Under the pieces are notes generated by a model that saw only the letters and a list, made by a program, of their open reading frames with translations, had not been told where the DNA came from and made no database searches. Source: Flavobacterium sp. HJ-32-4 (GTDB lineage: Bacteria; Bacteroidota; Bacteroidia; Flavobacteriales; Flavobacteriaceae). From it: 64,000 nucleotides of DNA. The DNA lies in the NCBI RefSeq assembly GCF_022532105.1, contig NZ_CP092832.1, forward strand, positions 186,001 to 250,000, in the 5' to 3' direction. The position numbers and the translations under genes were made by a program. Positions 25,015-33,791 of the stretch are shown here, piece after piece. How positions within the stretch are numbered: position 1 is the first letter of the stretch; every line of letters starts with the position of its first letter.

Positions 25015-27180
25015 TTATAGATTAGCCTTAATAAAATCCGTCATTTTGTAATACAATTGCACCCGCGTCATACCGCCGTAGATCCCGTGGTTCTTGTCGG
25101 GGTAGATCGCCCAGTCGAACTGCTTGTTGGCCTGCACCAGCGCCTCGATCATCTTCATCGAATTCTGTACGTGCACATTGTCGTCAGCCGACCCGTGAAT
25201 CAACAGAAACTTGCCTTTCAGCTTCCTAACGTGCGTAATCGGCGAGTTATCGTCATAGCCACCCGGGTTTTCCTGTGGCGTCTGCATATAGCGCTCGGTG
25301 TAGATACTGTCGTAATACCGCCAACTCGTCACCGGTGCCACCGCAATGGCCATCTTGAAGGTGTCTGCACCCTGGAAAATACAGTTCGACGCCATGAAAC
25401 CGCCGTACGACCAGCCAAAAATGCCAATCCGCGTTTTGTCGATATACGGATAGCCTCCCATTACCTGGGCCGCCGCAATCTGGTCTTCCACTTCGTATTT
25501 ACCCAACTGCTTTTGGGTGATCTTTTTGAACGCCGCCCCTTTGAAGCCTGTTCCACGCCCGTCAACACAGGCTACAATATAACCCTGTTGCGACAGCATC
25601 ATGAACCAATAATCGTCGTATCCGTTCCAGGTGTTGTCGACCTGCTGCGAACCCGGACCCGAGTATTGGTACATAAAAAGCGGATACTTCTTTGCCGGGT
25701 CGAAATCCTTCGGCTTGATCATCCAGGCGTTGAGTTCATCACCTTTCGGGGTTTTCAGCACGAAGTATTCTTTGGTAGGGAGATTGTAGGCTTTTAGTTT
25801 TTCAAGCAAGGCCGTATTGTCTTGTATGGCCTGCACCACCTTACCCGTTTTCGCGTCGTTAAGGGTAAAAGTAGGCGGCACCAGCGCACTGGAAAACGTG
25901 TTGATGAAGAACTTAAAATCCGTACTGAATTTGCCGTCATTGAAGCCGGTCTGCGACGTGAGCCGCGCTTTACCTTTTCCGTCAATACCGATGCGATAGA
26001 CATCGCGGTTGATCGATCCGTTCTCGGTCGATTGGTAGAAGATGGTTTTCGTTTTCTCGTCAAGTCCGTAATACGCCGTCACTTCCCAGTTGCCTTTGGT
26101 GACCTGGCGCAGCAACTTACCAGATTTGTCGTAATGGTAGATATGGTTGAACCCGTCTTTCTCGCTCGTCCAGATGAAACTGTTGTCGGCGAGGAAGGTG
26201 AGGTTATCCGTAATGTCGATATACGCGTTGTCTTTTTCATTCAGGACTACACGAACGGCACCTGTGCGCGCATCCACAAACAACAGGTCGAGATTATCCT
26301 GGTGGCGGTTGATGACCTGCACCGACAGTATATTCGGGTCATTCGTCCACTTGATGCGTGGGATATAGAAATCCTGGTAATTGCCCAATTTGATCTCCGT
26401 CGTAGTGCCGGACGGATTCCGTACGAAAAGCGATACCACCGCATTCTTCTCACCCGCTTTCGGGTACTTGAACGTTTCGGTGGCTGGGTACAGTTCATTT
26501 CCATACACACTCATCGAAAACTCGGGCACTTCCGATTCGTCAAACCGGATCCACGCCAGGTTCTTCCCGTCGGCGCTCCAGTCGAAGGCCCGCACGAAAG
26601 CGAATTCCTCCTCATACACCCAGTCGGTGATACCGTTTATAATGCTGTTTTTCTTGCCGTCGGTCGTCACCTGTTGGGTGGCACCGGACGCAATGTCATA
26701 CACATAGAGGTTGTTTTCCTTTCCGAAGGCGATACGCGTGCCGTCGGGTGAGAAGGTCGGCTCCTGCACCCCCTCCAGTATGCGCGTCAATTTCTTCGAC
26801 GCAATGTCAAAAAGGAAGTAGTCCGCCGTAAACGAATGACGGAAAATCGGATTGGAATGATTCCCGATCAGGATCTTACGCTCATCCGCACTGAAGGTAT
26901 ACGTGTCGATACCATCGGCCAGTTCCGGATAATCACGGGTATTGATCAGGGTCGCCACCTGCTTCAGCGTCGCAAAATCGTACAGGTCGATGCGGGCCGA
27001 TTGGGTGCCCCGGTCAAAATTCAGAACCGTATACTGGTTGGTGTTGTGCATGGCGGCGAACTCGTCCATGCCTTTCGTACGGAAGGTGCCTCCGTAAATG
27101 TCCTCAATCGTAATTTTCTTCTGCCCGAAGACGGTGGCCGTCATCACGAACAGGCAGAAACAGAGTTTTTTTAGCTGCAT
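25015..27180 (-). CDS. Dipeptidyl-peptidase IV-type serine peptidase (S9 family)
   Basis: This enzyme removes dipeptides, usually Xaa-Pro, from peptide N-termini in the periplasm. Started at MQLKKLCFCLF (27180) the 721-residue protein has a clean signal peptide. A longer reading upstream lies in the divergent promoter region and has no homologous character. The N-terminal DPPIV beta-propeller (about 90-470) precedes the alpha/beta hydrolase domain. The catalytic triad is intact: S591 in GWSYGGF, D666 in GSADDNV and H698 in KNHGIYG. The following POT transporter gene points to a peptide-scavenging unit. Confidence 0.95.
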   Translation of the reverse strand: MQLKKLCFCLFVMTATVFGQKKITIEDIYGGTFRTKGMDEFAAMHNTNQYTVLNFDRGTQSARIDLYDFATLKQVATLINTRDYPELADGIDTYTFSADERKILIGNHSNPIFRHSFTADYFLFDIASKKLTRILEGVQEPTFSPDGTRIAFGKENNLYVYDIASGATQQVTTDGKKNSIINGITDWVYEEEFAFVRAFDWSADGKNLAWIRFDESEVPEFSMSVYGNELYPATETFKYPKAGEKNAVVSLFVRNPSGTTTEIKLGNYQDFYIPRIKWTNDPNILSVQVINRHQDNLDLLFVDARTGAVRVVLNEKDNAYIDITDNLTFLADNSFIWTSEKDGFNHIYHYDKSGKLLRQVTKGNWEVTAYYGLDEKTKTIFYQSTENGSINRDVYRIGIDGKGKARLTSQTGFNDGKFSTDFKFFINTFSSALVPPTFTLNDAKTGKVVQAIQDNTALLEKLKAYNLPTKEYFVLKTPKGDELNAWMIKPKDFDPAKKYPLFMYQYSGPGSQQVDNTWNGYDDYWFMMLSQQGYIVACVDGRGTGFKGAAFKKITQKQLGKYEVEDQIAAAQVMGGYPYIDKTRIGIFGWSYGGFMASNCIFQGADTFKMAIAVAPVTSWRYYDSIYTERYMQTPQENPGGYDDNSPITHVRKLKGKFLLIHGSADDNVHVQNSMKMIEALVQANKQFDWAIYPDKNHGIYGGMTRVQLYYKMTDFIKANL

Positions 27181-27304
27181 TCGAATGTTGTTACCTGAAA
27201 TAACCTCCAATTTTACTGAAAAAAATGCAATAAACGGCAATTTTGCACGGCTTTCGGTGTTTTTAACGCTCTCGCCCACGCATCGCGGATGCCATCGAAA
27301 CCCG

Positions 27305-27312
27305 TATCTTTG
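27305..27312 (+). promoter_or_regulatory. Candidate -7 promoter box for the HMG-CoA reductase gene
   Basis: TATCTTTG matches TAnnTTTG and lies 21 bp before the chosen start at 27334. No good TTG is seen at the usual distance upstream. Confidence 0.5.
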
Positions 27313-27333
27313 TGCCCACAGAACAAAATTGCG

Positions 27334-28644
27334 ATGACACAAGCCGTTTCCGGGTTCTCCGGACTCACGAAAGAGGAAAAAATCGAATGGTTGGCCCAAC
27401 ACTGTTTTGCGAACCCACCCGAGGCGACTGCCCTGCTGAAAAGCTACTGGAATGAGGACGAAAAACTCCAACGGCTTCACGATGAATTCATCGAGAATAC
27501 GATCTCGAATTTCTACCTGCCGCTGGGCGTAGCACCCAATTTCGTGGTCAACGGCACCTATTACACGCTGCCTATGGTCATCGAGGAAAGTTCCGTAGTG
27601 GCCGCGGCCTCACGGGCGGCGAAGTTCTGGTCAACACGCGGCGGATTCAAAGCCTCCGTCATCGATACCGAGAAAATCGGCCAGGTGCACTTCCTGTTCA
27701 AAGGCGATCCGGCTGCCCTGCACGCCTTCTTTTCACTCGTGAAACCACGATTGGTGGCGGCCACCGACCTCATCACCCAAAATATGCAAAAACGCGGGGG
27801 TGGCATCCGGAATATCGAACTCCGTGACCGAACCGCCCTCATCCCGGGCTATTACCAACTGCACGCGACCTTCGAAACCGTCGATTCGATGGGCGCCAAC
27901 TTCATCAATTCCTGCCTCGAGCATTTTGCCCGGACGCTATTGGCGGAGGCGCAGACCTATCCCGACTTCCAGACGGAAACGCCCGACGTCGTGATGAGCA
28001 TCCTTTCGAATTATGTGCCGAACTGCCTGGTGCGCGCGGAAGTGGCCTGCCCGGTAGAAGACCTGGCGGATAAAACCATTCCAGACCCGGCTACCTTCGC
28101 TGAAAAATTCCTGACGGCCGTGCGCATAGCGGAAGTAGAACCCTTCCGTGCCGTCACACACAATAAAGGCATCATGAACGGCATCGACGCCGTCGTGCTG
28201 GCCACCGGCAACGACTTTCGCGCGGTGGAAGCCGGCATTCACGCCTACGCTGCCCGCTCCGGACGCTACGGCAGCCTGTCGCACGCCGAGATCAAAGACG
28301 GCATCTTCCGGTTCTGGATCGAGATTCCGTTGGCACTGGGTACGATTGGCGGACTCACCTCGCTCCATCCCCTCGTGAAACTCTCTTTGGAAATGTTGGG
28401 AAAACCGTCGGCACGCGACCTGATGCAATTGGTAGCCGTGGCCGGATTGGCGCAGAACTTCGCCGCGGTGAGTTCCCTTACCACGACGGGCATCCAAAAA
28501 GGACACATGAAAATGCACCTCAATAACATCCTCAACCAAGTCAACGCTTCGGAAGAGGAACGCCAAAAGGCCCAGGCCCATTTCTCGAAAGCCGAGGTTA
28601 CGCACGCGGCGGTGCACGCCTTCATTTCGCAACTACGCAACTAG
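27334..28644 (+). CDS. Hydroxymethylglutaryl-CoA reductase, class II
   Basis: This enzyme interconverts HMG-CoA and mevalonate, the committed step of the mevalonate route to isoprenoids, which Flavobacteriia use instead of the MEP route. The 436-residue protein shows the class II features: ENTISNFYLPLGVAPNFVVNG with the catalytic Glu, PMVIEESSVVAAASRAAKFW (cited in part), the NIE-LRDR stretch, the NKGIMNGIDAVVLATGND motif with the catalytic Lys/Asp, and the C-terminal His. The start at MTQAVSGFSGL follows the -7 box; an earlier start at 27289 would include the promoter. Its stop overlaps the GTG start of the kinase gene, indicating coupling. Confidence 0.93.
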   Translation: MTQAVSGFSGLTKEEKIEWLAQHCFANPPEATALLKSYWNEDEKLQRLHDEFIENTISNFYLPLGVAPNFVVNGTYYTLPMVIEESSVVAAASRAAKFWSTRGGFKASVIDTEKIGQVHFLFKGDPAALHAFFSLVKPRLVAATDLITQNMQKRGGGIRNIELRDRTALIPGYYQLHATFETVDSMGANFINSCLEHFARTLLAEAQTYPDFQTETPDVVMSILSNYVPNCLVRAEVACPVEDLADKTIPDPATFAEKFLTAVRIAEVEPFRAVTHNKGIMNGIDAVVLATGNDFRAVEAGIHAYAARSGRYGSLSHAEIKDGIFRFWIEIPLALGTIGGLTSLHPLVKLSLEMLGKPSARDLMQLVAVAGLAQNFAAVSSLTTTGIQKGHMKMHLNNILNQVNASEEERQKAQAHFSKAEVTHAAVHAFISQLRN

Positions 28645-29552
28645 TGGAACAGCGCATCTATGGCAATGGCAAATTACTCCTGACAGGCGAATACCTCGTG
28701 TTGGACGGAGCCACGGCCCTGGCGCTTCCCACTCGCTTCGGCCAGGAATTCATCATAACACCCCATGCGGAACGGGTAGTCAGATGGCGAAGCCGGGATG
28801 CCGACCATGGCATTTGGTTCGAAGCCACCTTTACCTGGGAGGAAATCGCAAGCGGACAGGCCGAAACAGACGATCCGGTTGCGCTGACGTTGGCACGCAT
28901 CCTGCATGCAGCCCATACGATGCATCGTGGGGCGCTGGAGGCCTCTGGATATGATGTAGTGGCGACCCTGACGTTCCCACGCCTTTGGGGACTCGGCTCG
29001 TCTTCTACCCTGCTCTATGCCGTGGCGAAATGGTTCGATATCGATCCGTATGAATTATCGCGTCGGACCCTGGGTGGAAGCGGATATGATATTGCCTGTG
29101 CCGGATCGGCGCATCCTATTTTTTACCAGCTTCAGGACGGACAACCTGTTGTGACAACCGCACCGTTCCAACCGGTGTTTGCCGAACACCTCTATTTCGT
29201 GTACCTCAACCAAAAACAAGACAGCCGGGCGTCTATCGCGCACTACCGCAACCGGCGACAGGCGACGGCGCGCGAATTACAGATGATAACCGATATCAGT
29301 CATGCCCTGGTGCACACGGGTAAACTCGATAACTTCATGTCGCTGCTGGTGGAACATGAGGAACTACTTAGTGGTGTATTAGGTTGGGATCCTATCCAGA
29401 AACGGCAGTTCCGCGACTTTAAGGGCGTGATAAAAAGCCTGGGCGGATGGGGCGGCGACTTTATCCTCGCGGCTACCCAAGAAGATCCACATGCCTATTT
29501 CCAGGATAGAGGCTTCGAGACCATCGTCCCCTACCGCGACATGATCCTGTAA
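28644..29552 (+). CDS. GYDIA-family GHMP kinase
   Basis: This 302-residue GHMP-superfamily kinase has the named hallmark GGSGYDIACAGS, the N-terminal GNGKLLLTGEYLVLDGATAL (homologous to the mevalonate/galactokinase start) and the phosphate-binding motif GLGSSSTLLYA (about residues 111-121). The start is a GTG whose first base is the last base of the HMG-CoA reductase stop, so the two are translationally coupled. This context suggests a role in mevalonate or related metabolite phosphorylation, but the substrate of GYDIA kinases is, to my knowledge, not established. The C-terminal GGWGGDFILAATQ is the usual third GHMP motif. Confidence 0.88.
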   Translation: MEQRIYGNGKLLLTGEYLVLDGATALALPTRFGQEFIITPHAERVVRWRSRDADHGIWFEATFTWEEIASGQAETDDPVALTLARILHAAHTMHRGALEASGYDVVATLTFPRLWGLGSSSTLLYAVAKWFDIDPYELSRRTLGGSGYDIACAGSAHPIFYQLQDGQPVVTTAPFQPVFAEHLYFVYLNQKQDSRASIAHYRNRRQATARELQMITDISHALVHTGKLDNFMSLLVEHEELLSGVLGWDPIQKRQFRDFKGVIKSLGGWGGDFILAATQEDPHAYFQDRGFETIVPYRDMIL

Positions 29553-29564
29553 CCATCCACAAAT

Positions 29565-29595
29565 AAAAAATCCCGGTGTTACAACCGGGATTTTT
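29565..29595. terminator. Bidirectional terminator between the GHMP kinase and ppiD
   Basis: ATCCCGGT (29570-29577) pairs with ACCGGGAT (29584-29591), flanked by an A run and a T run, so it can stop transcription from both converging genes. Confidence 0.9.
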
Positions 29596-29615
29596 GTTGG
29601 GAAACGAGAAGCCTC

Positions 29616-31676
29616 TTAGTAGAACAAGGCCCTGTTATCTTCGATATCGGCATTATCGCGAAGCGACTGGATAGCACGGTTCGGAGCCGATGCATTCATA
29701 CCGTTCAGTTTCGCAGCGAACTCTTTGTACTCTTTACGGGCCGGAGCTTCCGTAACCGCTTTTGTTACGACTACATACACACCGCTGTTACCTTCGATTG
29801 GAGCCGACATTTTGCCTACTTTGGTAACGCTGGCTACAGCACCTACCTTCTGCTCCATACCCACACCGGCCAGCATCGTCGTTTCGATAGTCACGTCGGT
29901 TGCGGTCTGAACCGTAGTATTGTTGGCTTTCGCGATGGCATCCAGTGAGCCACCTTTCATTTTCGCTTTGATCAATTCCGCTTTCTTCTTGTTTTTAAGA
30001 AGTGGTTCGATAGCCGGACGTGCGTCTTCCACTGCCATCAGGCCTTCCGGATTGATTTTTTTCAGTTTCGCGATGACACTTCCCTGGTTCGGGATGTCGA
30101 AACGCTTCACGTCACCTACCACGGTAGCTTTGTCAAACGCCCACTTCACGATCTGGCGCTGGCTTCCTACAACACCAAAGTTGTCGTCAACCGGCTTCAC
30201 TTTTACCGGAGGGTTAACGGTAAGTTTGAACGACTTCGCTGTCGCGGTAAAGTCTTTTGTTTTCGCAGCATCTTCGAATTTCTGTGCGTCGGCATATGCC
30301 TTGTCGCTGGTTTCTTTCGAAGCCTCGATTTTCTTGGCGATGGTAGCCAGACGAACGCCGTCCTGCTTCTCTGTTGCTTTTACGATATGGTAACCGAATT
30401 CGGTTTCCACCAAACCGATTTTACCAACCGGATTGTTGAAGATATAATCCGCATACTTCTTGGTAAGTGGACCGCCTTTTTGTTGGAATCCGATGTCACC
30501 ACCCTGTTGCTTGGATGTATCGTCAGAATTCGTCATCGCCTGCAGCATGAAGCTGTCAGGATTGGCCGTTACGGCGGCAAAAACTTCTTTTGCTTTTGCT
30601 TCTGCTTCTTCTTTCGTGCGGGTAATCGCTGGGTTGTTTTGGGCAACCGGCGTTCCTTTATACGAAATCAGGATGTGGCTTGAACGTACTTTCGCACCGG
30701 CATCTTTCGCTACCATACGGCTGGCTTTGTAGTACTCGCCATCTTTGTAAGGACCGAATACGCCACCAACAGGAAGGTTGTACAACTGCTCAACGAATTG
30801 CGCAGGCAGGTCTTGCTTCGCTACGAAGGTAGAATCATACGGAAGTTCCGAATGGGTGGTTACGAAATCGGCAATGTCTTTTGCGTTCGCGAGTCCGGCA
30901 ACCGAATCGTTTGCTCCGATGGAGGCCTCGAGTTCTTTTTTCACCGCTTCTTCGTCAGCCGGCGATGCTTTATCTGAAACAAGTACGTATTCAAGTTCGC
31001 GAACTTCGTCTGATTTGAAACGCTTCTCGTCTTTTTTCATATAGGCGATGATTTCATCGTCAGAGACTTTCACATCGCTGTCTTTGATAGAAGAAAAAGG
31101 TACACCCACGTAATCGAACGTGATTTTCTTCGTCTCCATCTCATACTTCATTTTGCCTTCGGTTGAAGTCGTATACATCGCGCCTTTGATAAGGGCGGCA
31201 TACTGCATGTATTTAGCCGTAAGGGCAGCCTGCTCAAGTTGGGTATCAAGGAAGGCTTGTTGCTCTTTGTTCGAACGGTAAAACTCATCGAACTTGGCAC
31301 GGGTGAATTTGCCTGCCTGGTTCAGGAAGAGCGGATTCTGGCCGATTTGCGACTGCTCGAGTGCTTTGTTGATAGCGGCGTCGGTAGCGCGGATACCCAG
31401 TTTTTCGAACTCGGCGTTCACCAATGAAATAGTGACTTCCTGCTCCCAGATATTATTGACGGCGTTAAGGCCGGCCTGACCGTTTTGGCTCATGGCACCC
31501 ACCTTCTTGTTGAATGCTTCATACGTGATATCCTCACCATTGACGCTTCCTACGTTGCGGGTATCCGAGAAGATGCCTCCCTGGAACAGATCCTGTACGA
31601 TAAACGCCAGGAGACAGAAACCGATTACAAGGATCAGGAGCGCGCCACGCTGCCGGATTTTTGATAAAACTGCCAT
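29616..31676 (-). CDS. ppiD: PpiD/SurA-like periplasmic peptidyl-prolyl isomerase
   Basis: This 686-residue membrane-anchored foldase has a single N-terminal helix (GALLILVIGFCLLAFIV) of PpiD type, a SurA/PpiD-like chaperone domain (NGEDITYEAFNKKVGAM, QVGQNPLFLNQAGKF-like segment), and a parvulin domain at about residues 340-450 (VRSSHILISYKG, GGDIGFQQKGGPL, FGYHIVKATEKQ). A C-terminal chaperone region follows. It assists folding of outer-membrane and secreted proteins. It is preceded on the same strand by the CNNM/CBS gene after a 101-bp gap with its own promoter candidate. Confidence 0.93.
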   Translation of the reverse strand: MAVLSKIRQRGALLILVIGFCLLAFIVQDLFQGGIFSDTRNVGSVNGEDITYEAFNKKVGAMSQNGQAGLNAVNNIWEQEVTISLVNAEFEKLGIRATDAAINKALEQSQIGQNPLFLNQAGKFTRAKFDEFYRSNKEQQAFLDTQLEQAALTAKYMQYAALIKGAMYTTSTEGKMKYEMETKKITFDYVGVPFSSIKDSDVKVSDDEIIAYMKKDEKRFKSDEVRELEYVLVSDKASPADEEAVKKELEASIGANDSVAGLANAKDIADFVTTHSELPYDSTFVAKQDLPAQFVEQLYNLPVGGVFGPYKDGEYYKASRMVAKDAGAKVRSSHILISYKGTPVAQNNPAITRTKEEAEAKAKEVFAAVTANPDSFMLQAMTNSDDTSKQQGGDIGFQQKGGPLTKKYADYIFNNPVGKIGLVETEFGYHIVKATEKQDGVRLATIAKKIEASKETSDKAYADAQKFEDAAKTKDFTATAKSFKLTVNPPVKVKPVDDNFGVVGSQRQIVKWAFDKATVVGDVKRFDIPNQGSVIAKLKKINPEGLMAVEDARPAIEPLLKNKKKAELIKAKMKGGSLDAIAKANNTTVQTATDVTIETTMLAGVGMEQKVGAVASVTKVGKMSAPIEGNSGVYVVVTKAVTEAPARKEYKEFAAKLNGMNASAPNRAIQSLRDNADIEDNRALFY

Positions 31677-31707
31677 TGCTTTGTTTCGTGTTTAAAAATT
31701 CAGTTTG

Positions 31708-31739
31708 CGAAAATACAATTATCTGTGTAATAAACACAA
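31708..31739 (-). promoter_or_regulatory. Candidate promoter for ppiD
   Basis: Read on the minus strand, TTG (31739-31737) is followed after 21 bp by TATTTTCG, a 7-of-8 match to TAnnTTTG, 32 bp before the ppiD start. Confidence 0.4.
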
Positions 31740-31777
31740 CCATCCTTTACATTTTCGCTATTTTTTAGGCAGGGGCG

Positions 31778-33040
31778 TTACCGTTGTGGCACATGCAGGG
31801 TAACCCGCACGGTTTCGATGCGATGGGCCGTGGAGTCTTCGATCGCCAAAGCATAATCGCCGACCTGCAACACATCACCCCGACCGGGAAGCGAACCGGT
31901 ATGATACGCCACCAATCCCCCCAGGGTAGTGTAGGCGTCGTGTTGCGGCAAATGAAGTGCGTAGGTATCATTGAGATACCGCACCTCCAGCCGGGCCGAG
32001 AACAGCCATTCGTGTGGTCCTACCTCCTCTTCCACCCGGCGGCCCTGGTCGTGCTCGTCTTCGATTTCCCCAAATAGTTCCTCCACAATGTCTTCGGTGG
32101 TGACCATTCCCGCCGTGCCACCGTGCTCGTCCAACACAAGGGCCACACTGCGCCGTTTCCGGGTGAGTTGGTTGAGCAGGTCGCGGATGGGCGTCACACC
32201 CGGTGCGAATTCGGCTGAAATCACAACCGACGCAATATCGGCAGGCTGTCGGAACATATCAAACGAGTGCACGTATCCGACCACATCGTCGAGCGATTCA
32301 CGGAAGACCAGAATCTTGGAATAACCCGTCGCGATAAACAGGTTTCGAAGATCCTCCAGCGAACTGTCGATCGACACCGCCGTGATCTCGGTGCGGGGCG
32401 TCATGATGTCGCGCGCCCGGATACCCGAGAATTCAAGGGCATTCCGGAAAATCTGCACTTCCATATCCACCGCCTTTTCACCCTCGGCGTCAAGTTGTTC
32501 GGAAATATAGGCCCCGAGATCGGCCCGGCTGAAAAGCGGAAAGTCGGTGCGGTTGCGCGAACGGAATACCCGAACCAGGATAAAGTCGGCCAAATGCAGC
32601 AACGCCCCCGCCAGCGGCGAAACCATCCAATAAAAGACACCCGCCGGAAGTGCCAGGGCCTTCAATGCCTGGTTGGCATAACTGCGGAAAAAGACCTTCG
32701 GCAGAAACTCCGATGCCAGCAAAATCGGCAGCGTGGTCAGGGCTAATTGCACCAACAGTGCCGTGACACCGCTGCGCCCCAGTCCCCAGCCCTCGGTCAA
32801 GGCCGGCAGATAGGGCAGCATACAATAGACGTAGGCCACCAGGGCCACCGTGTTTCCCAGCAACAGGGCCACGATGAAACGGGCGGGATACGCTGAAATG
32901 CGCGCCAGCATGCGTCCGGACGGCGAGTCCTGCAACTTTTCGATGCCGATAAAGATTTTATTGGAGGAGACGAAAGCAATTTCCATCCCCGAAAAAAATG
33001 CCGACAGAAACAGGCAGACGAGGATGGCAAAGACGTCCAT
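31778..33040 (-). CDS. CNNM/CBS-domain membrane protein (CorC/HlyC family)
   Basis: The 420-residue protein has an N-terminal DUF21 (CNNM) domain with four hydrophobic segments (starting MDVFAILVCLFLSAFFSGMEIAF, of which the SGMEIAF turn is diagnostic), two CBS domains (IMTPRTEITAVSID, KRRSVALVLDEHGGTAG) and a CorC_HlyC C-terminal domain. The motif VEELFGEIEDEHD links the last two. Such proteins are thought to transport or sense divalent cations such as Mg2+. It resembles the gliding protein GldE, but the GldD neighbour expected for that gene is absent, so it is left unnamed. The start at 33040 avoids overlap with the small upstream gene. Confidence 0.9.
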   Translation of the reverse strand: MDVFAILVCLFLSAFFSGMEIAFVSSNKIFIGIEKLQDSPSGRMLARISAYPARFIVALLLGNTVALVAYVYCMLPYLPALTEGWGLGRSGVTALLVQLALTTLPILLASEFLPKVFFRSYANQALKALALPAGVFYWMVSPLAGALLHLADFILVRVFRSRNRTDFPLFSRADLGAYISEQLDAEGEKAVDMEVQIFRNALEFSGIRARDIMTPRTEITAVSIDSSLEDLRNLFIATGYSKILVFRESLDDVVGYVHSFDMFRQPADIASVVISAEFAPGVTPIRDLLNQLTRKRRSVALVLDEHGGTAGMVTTEDIVEELFGEIEDEHDQGRRVEEEVGPHEWLFSARLEVRYLNDTYALHLPQHDAYTTLGGLVAYHTGSLPGRGDVLQVGDYALAIEDSTAHRIETVRVTLHVPQR

Positions 33041-33042
33041 GG

Positions 33043-33234
33043 TTATTTCTGTTGACGGTCCCTCAGCCGTTTGATGAAGCGGTAACGTACGAAAAACAAC
33101 ACCGTACACATAACGCCCAACGCCAGCATCAACCATTTTTCGTCGGTGTCAAGCGACCACTTTTCGTAGGCCATGTAGAAGAGCACGAACGCCAATACTA
33201 CATATACATATTGGGTGATGGATAGGTATTTCAT
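33043..33234 (-). CDS. Small two-helix membrane protein of unknown function
   Basis: The 63-residue protein starts MKYLSITQYVYVVLAFVLFYM, a first hydrophobic helix, followed by a second (LMLALGVMCTVLFFV) and a basic tail ending RLRDRQQK. It lies 1 bp after lptC and 2 bp before the CNNM gene, so it is surely co-transcribed. The tight spacing and two good helices make it a real gene. I do not recognise a family and its function cannot be stated; a topology or cofactor role with LptC or the CNNM protein is only a guess. Confidence 0.75.
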   Translation of the reverse strand: MKYLSITQYVYVVLAFVLFYMAYEKWSLDTDEKWLMLALGVMCTVLFFVRYRFIKRLRDRQQK

Positions 33235-33235
33235 G

Positions 33236-33787
33236 TTATTCGCTTTCGTTTATGAGTCCGGAGACACGCTGGAAATTGACACGTTTGAAATCTTTGCTGA
33301 AATCAATCCCCTGTCCGCGGGTCGAGCCACTCTTAGGATTCTTAAAGGTAAACGGTTTTTCCGTATAAAACCAATCGTTTTTCTGGTCAAAATACAACTG
33401 TTCCGTATTCATCACGCTGCCGTTTTCCGACGTGATGGTCACGTTTCCGCGAAGGTCGATCAATTCAGTGCCTTTGAACTGCACGGCATAGTCCGAACGG
33501 ATGAAGGTTTTCTGTCCCTTTTTGTCATACAAGGTAACGTTGACCCCTTTCGGGAACTCGGTAAAGGGATAATCGACGGTCGCGTAGTCGAGCATTTTCG
33601 GACTCACCAGCACCGCACCGATGCGGCCCGAGTCGGTATACTTTACGTCGATGTCATCGGCCTCGCCCGTAGGTGAGAACTCCGAGAAGTAAATTTTGCG
33701 TACGTCGTTCAGGCTGTTCCCGCATCCGATAGCCGTCAGCGAAAGTGCCAACACACCAAAGGGGATGAAAAGCAAACGACGGCGCAT
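33236..33787 (-). CDS. lptC: LPS export protein LptC
   Basis: LptC is the inner-membrane-anchored bridge protein that hands lipopolysaccharide from LptBFG to LptA. The 183-residue protein has an N-terminal signal/anchor with a possible lipobox (LTAIGCGNS, Cys about 22) and then beta strands typical of the LptA/LptC fold: GRIGAVLVSPKM, KTFIRSDYAVQF, NVTITSENGSV, MNTEQLYFDQKNDWFYT. A longer reading begins inside the adjacent barrel gene, so the start is placed at 33787 (MRRRLLFIPFG). The gap to the upstream stop is 4 bp. The N-terminal Cys suggests a lipoprotein in this lineage. Confidence 0.85.
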   Translation of the reverse strand: MRRRLLFIPFGVLALSLTAIGCGNSLNDVRKIYFSEFSPTGEADDIDVKYTDSGRIGAVLVSPKMLDYATVDYPFTEFPKGVNVTLYDKKGQKTFIRSDYAVQFKGTELIDLRGNVTITSENGSVMNTEQLYFDQKNDWFYTEKPFTFKNPKSGSTRGQGIDFSKDFKRVNFQRVSGLINESE

Positions 33788-33791
33788 CGTA

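Noticed and set aside
25057..26751. Plus-strand open frames antisense to the DPP IV gene
   Set aside because: They are antisense shadows: the protein text is Arg/His/Val-rich with no motif, while the minus strand has a full catalytic triad.
31778..33040. Naming the CNNM/CBS gene gldE
   Set aside because: The fold fits GldE, but gldD and the usual gliding neighbours are absent. The setting (coaX, lptC) points to a general CNNM protein.
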